64,000 nt of DNA from Clostridiales bacterium (GTDB lineage: Bacteria > Bacillota > Clostridia > Christensenellales > Aristaeellaceae). The stretch covers positions 124,001 to 188,000 of the forward strand of contig SVGM01000001.1 of the NCBI GenBank assembly GCA_015056365.1. The letters run 5' to 3'. The notes beneath the pieces were generated by a model, which did not search any database, was not told the DNA's origin, and saw only the letters and a program-made list of their open reading frames with translations. Below, one piece after another: positions 62,714 to 64,000 of the stretch; position 1 is the first letter of the stretch; each line of letters starts with the position of its first letter. A program made the position numbers and the translations under genes.

Positions 62714-63811
62714 ATGAAACTGGGTATTGTAGGTCTCCCCAACGTAGGCAAAAGCACTCTTTTTAACGCAATTACCAAGGCCGGCGCACAGGCGGCCAAT
62801 TATCCTTTCTGCACCATCGAGCCCAACACCGGCATTGTGCCTGTGCCGGACAACCGTCTGGACGTGCTGGCGCAGATGTATTCCCCCAAGAAGGTGACCC
62901 CTGCCACTGTCGAGTTTGTTGACATTGCTGGTCTGGTAAAGGGCGCCAGCCGGGGCGAAGGTCTGGGCAACAAGTTCCTGTCCCATATCCGTGAGGTGGA
63001 CGCCATCGTGCACGTGGTGCGCTGCTTTGAGGATGAGAACATCATCCATGTGGATGGTTCCATCGATCCCAAGCGGGACATCGAGGTCATTCAGCTGGAG
63101 CTGATCCTGGCCGACCTGGAAACTGTACAGAAGCGTACCGACAAAGCCCGCCACCTATTCAGGGGCGGCGACAAAAAAATGGCGGCGGAAGCCGAGCTGG
63201 GCGAGCGCCTGCAGGCCCATCTGGAAGCGGAAAAGCCCGCACGTACCATGCCCATGACCGACGATGAGAAGGCCATTGTCAACGGCTGGTTCCTGCTGAC
63301 GGATAAGCCCGTGATCTACGCCGCTAACATCGCTGACAGTGACGTGGGCGAAGGCGAAGAGGATCTGCCCTATGTGAAGGCCGTCAAGGAGCTGGCCGAC
63401 GGCGAAGGCTCCCAGGTATTCATCGTCAGCGCGCAGATCGAAGAAGAAATCGCACAGATGGACGCTGAGGAGAAAAACGAGTTCCTCACTGAGCTGGGCT
63501 TGGGGCAAAGCGGTCTGGACCGCCTGATCGCCGCCAGCTACGAGCTGCTGGGGCTGATGTCCTTCCTGACCGCAGGCGCTGACGAATGCCGCGCCTGGAC
63601 CATCACCAAGGGCACCAAAGCGCCTCAGGCTGCAGGAAAGATTCATACCGACTTTGAGCGCGGCTTCATTCGCGCCGAGGTGGTCTCCTACGATGATCTG
63701 ACCACCCTTGGCAGCATGAACGCCTGCAAGGAAAAGGGTCTGGTGCGCAGCGAAGGCAAAGAATATGTGATGCAGGACGGCGACATCGTGCTGTTCCGTT
63801 TCAACGTGTAA
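62714..63811 (+). CDS. ychF: Redox-regulated ATPase YchF (Obg family)
   Basis: 365 residues. P-loop [15 protein letters not shown] (about 7-21), switch region [22 protein letters not shown], and NIADSDVG replacing the GTPase NKxD motif, as expected for the ATP-using YchF. C-terminal TGS domain with [12 protein letters not shown] and [16 protein letters not shown] at 62714 is the conserved start (MKLGIVG) with AGGAAG upstream. Confidence 0.97.
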   Translation: MKLGIVGLPNVGKSTLFNAITKAGAQAANYPFCTIEPNTGIVPVPDNRLDVLAQMYSPKKVTPATVEFVDIAGLVKGASRGEGLGNKFLSHIREVDAIVHVVRCFEDENIIHVDGSIDPKRDIEVIQLELILADLETVQKRTDKARHLFRGGDKKMAAEAELGERLQAHLEAEKPARTMPMTDDEKAIVNGWFLLTDKPVIYAANIADSDVGEGEEDLPYVKAVKELADGEGSQVFIVSAQIEEEIAQMDAEEKNEFLTELGLGQSGLDRLIAASYELLGLMSFLTAGADECRAWTITKGTKAPQAAGKIHTDFERGFIRAEVVSYDDLTTLGSMNACKEKGLVRSEGKEYVMQDGDIVLFRFNV

Positions 63812-63826
63812 AAGGGGTTCTGTTGG

Positions 63827-64000
63827 ATGAGCAAGCTATCGTTCTTTTTCAAGCGGCTGGTACGGATGGATTTCAAGGCCATGTGGAAGACCACGGGCAT
63901 TCTCAAGGAGCGCAGTGGCAAAAGCCGTCTGTGGCTTCTGTGCGACATGCTCCGCTGCGCGCTGAAGTACAATGCAGGCTATGTGGACTACAAGATCGCC
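63827..64000 (+). CDS. Probable sugar-transfer-associated ATP-grasp protein (5' end only)
   Basis: 58 codons run off the window. ATG at 63827 follows AAAGGGG by about 9 nt, 15 bp after ychF. The basic helical start (SFFFKRLVRMDFKAMW) and the segment DMLRCALKYNAGYVDYKIA resemble the N-terminus of ATP-grasp proteins found with sugar-transfer genes. Too short to be sure. Confidence 0.5.
   Translation, partial: MSKLSFFFKRLVRMDFKAMWKTTGILKERSGKSRLWLLCDMLRCALKYNAGYVDYKIA

Overview
The window looks like chromosome of a strictly anaerobic, spore-forming member of the Bacillota (Clostridia type, plausibly a gut or rumen commensal). The evidence is a gpr-spoIIP sporulation pair with a sigma-G-like promoter, a flavodiiron oxygen/NO-scavenging protein, AGGAGG-type ribosome binding sites, promoters close to TTGACA-N17-TATAAT, a consensus CcpA (cre) site, and import systems paired with glycosidases that lack signal peptides. 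I saw no insertion sequence, prophage, CRISPR array or rRNA. Base composition looks even, so the window reads as resident chromosome with a rich accessory carbohydrate and signalling complement.

Layout. 1-2.6 kb: 3'-truncated GH2 beta-galactosidase on the minus strand. 2.7-12.8 kb: small CmpB-like membrane protein, then a minus-strand housekeeping and sporulation block (parE-parC, gpr-spoIIP, murI, UDP-GlcNAc 2-epimerase, gpsA). 12.8-22.8 kb: sugar locus with a GH32 fructosidase, an LplB/LplC/solute-binding importer without an ATPase, a divergent AraC regulator and three Gfo/Idh/MocA oxidoreductases. 23.1-25.4 kb: metY-metA. 25.5-29.5 kb: M50 protease, MATE exporter, flavodiiron protein. 29.7-33.1 kb: TAXI-type TRAP transporter. 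33.2-35.6 kb: PiT phosphate transporter, DUF47 partner and a secreted lamin-tail protein. 35.7-41.8 kb: radical SAM protein, aldose 1-epimerase family protein and a 1301-residue signalling protein. 41.9-46.2 kb: ferritin-like protein, GH27 alpha-galactosidase, tRNA-Val(CAC), DUF3237-hydrolase fusion. 46.4-50.4 kb: CotH-family secreted protein, CHAP-like amidase, AzlCD. 50.4-53.6 kb: secreted repeat protein, second MATE, HD protein with a decayed kinase domain. 53.7-57.2 kb: GGDEF/EAL/PAS protein with cre at its promoter. 57.3-64 kb: SDR, aquaporin, flavoprotein, GH43, DUF368 (PopT-type) and ychF, ending in the 5' end of a probable ATP-grasp gene.

How it fits together. Four glycosidases (GH2, GH27, GH32, GH43) have no export signal, which implies uptake of oligosaccharides followed by cytoplasmic hydrolysis, with epimerase and Gfo/Idh enzymes handling the products. 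Two very large soluble c-di-GMP proteins sit among these genes. One has a LacI-type sugar-binding sensor domain and a beta-solenoid tail of the kind usually found on surface proteins. The other has a promoter overlapped by a perfect cre site. Together they suggest that carbohydrate status feeds into c-di-GMP levels here. The LacI-sensor/GGDEF-like/EAL/beta-solenoid protein is the best candidate for something undescribed.
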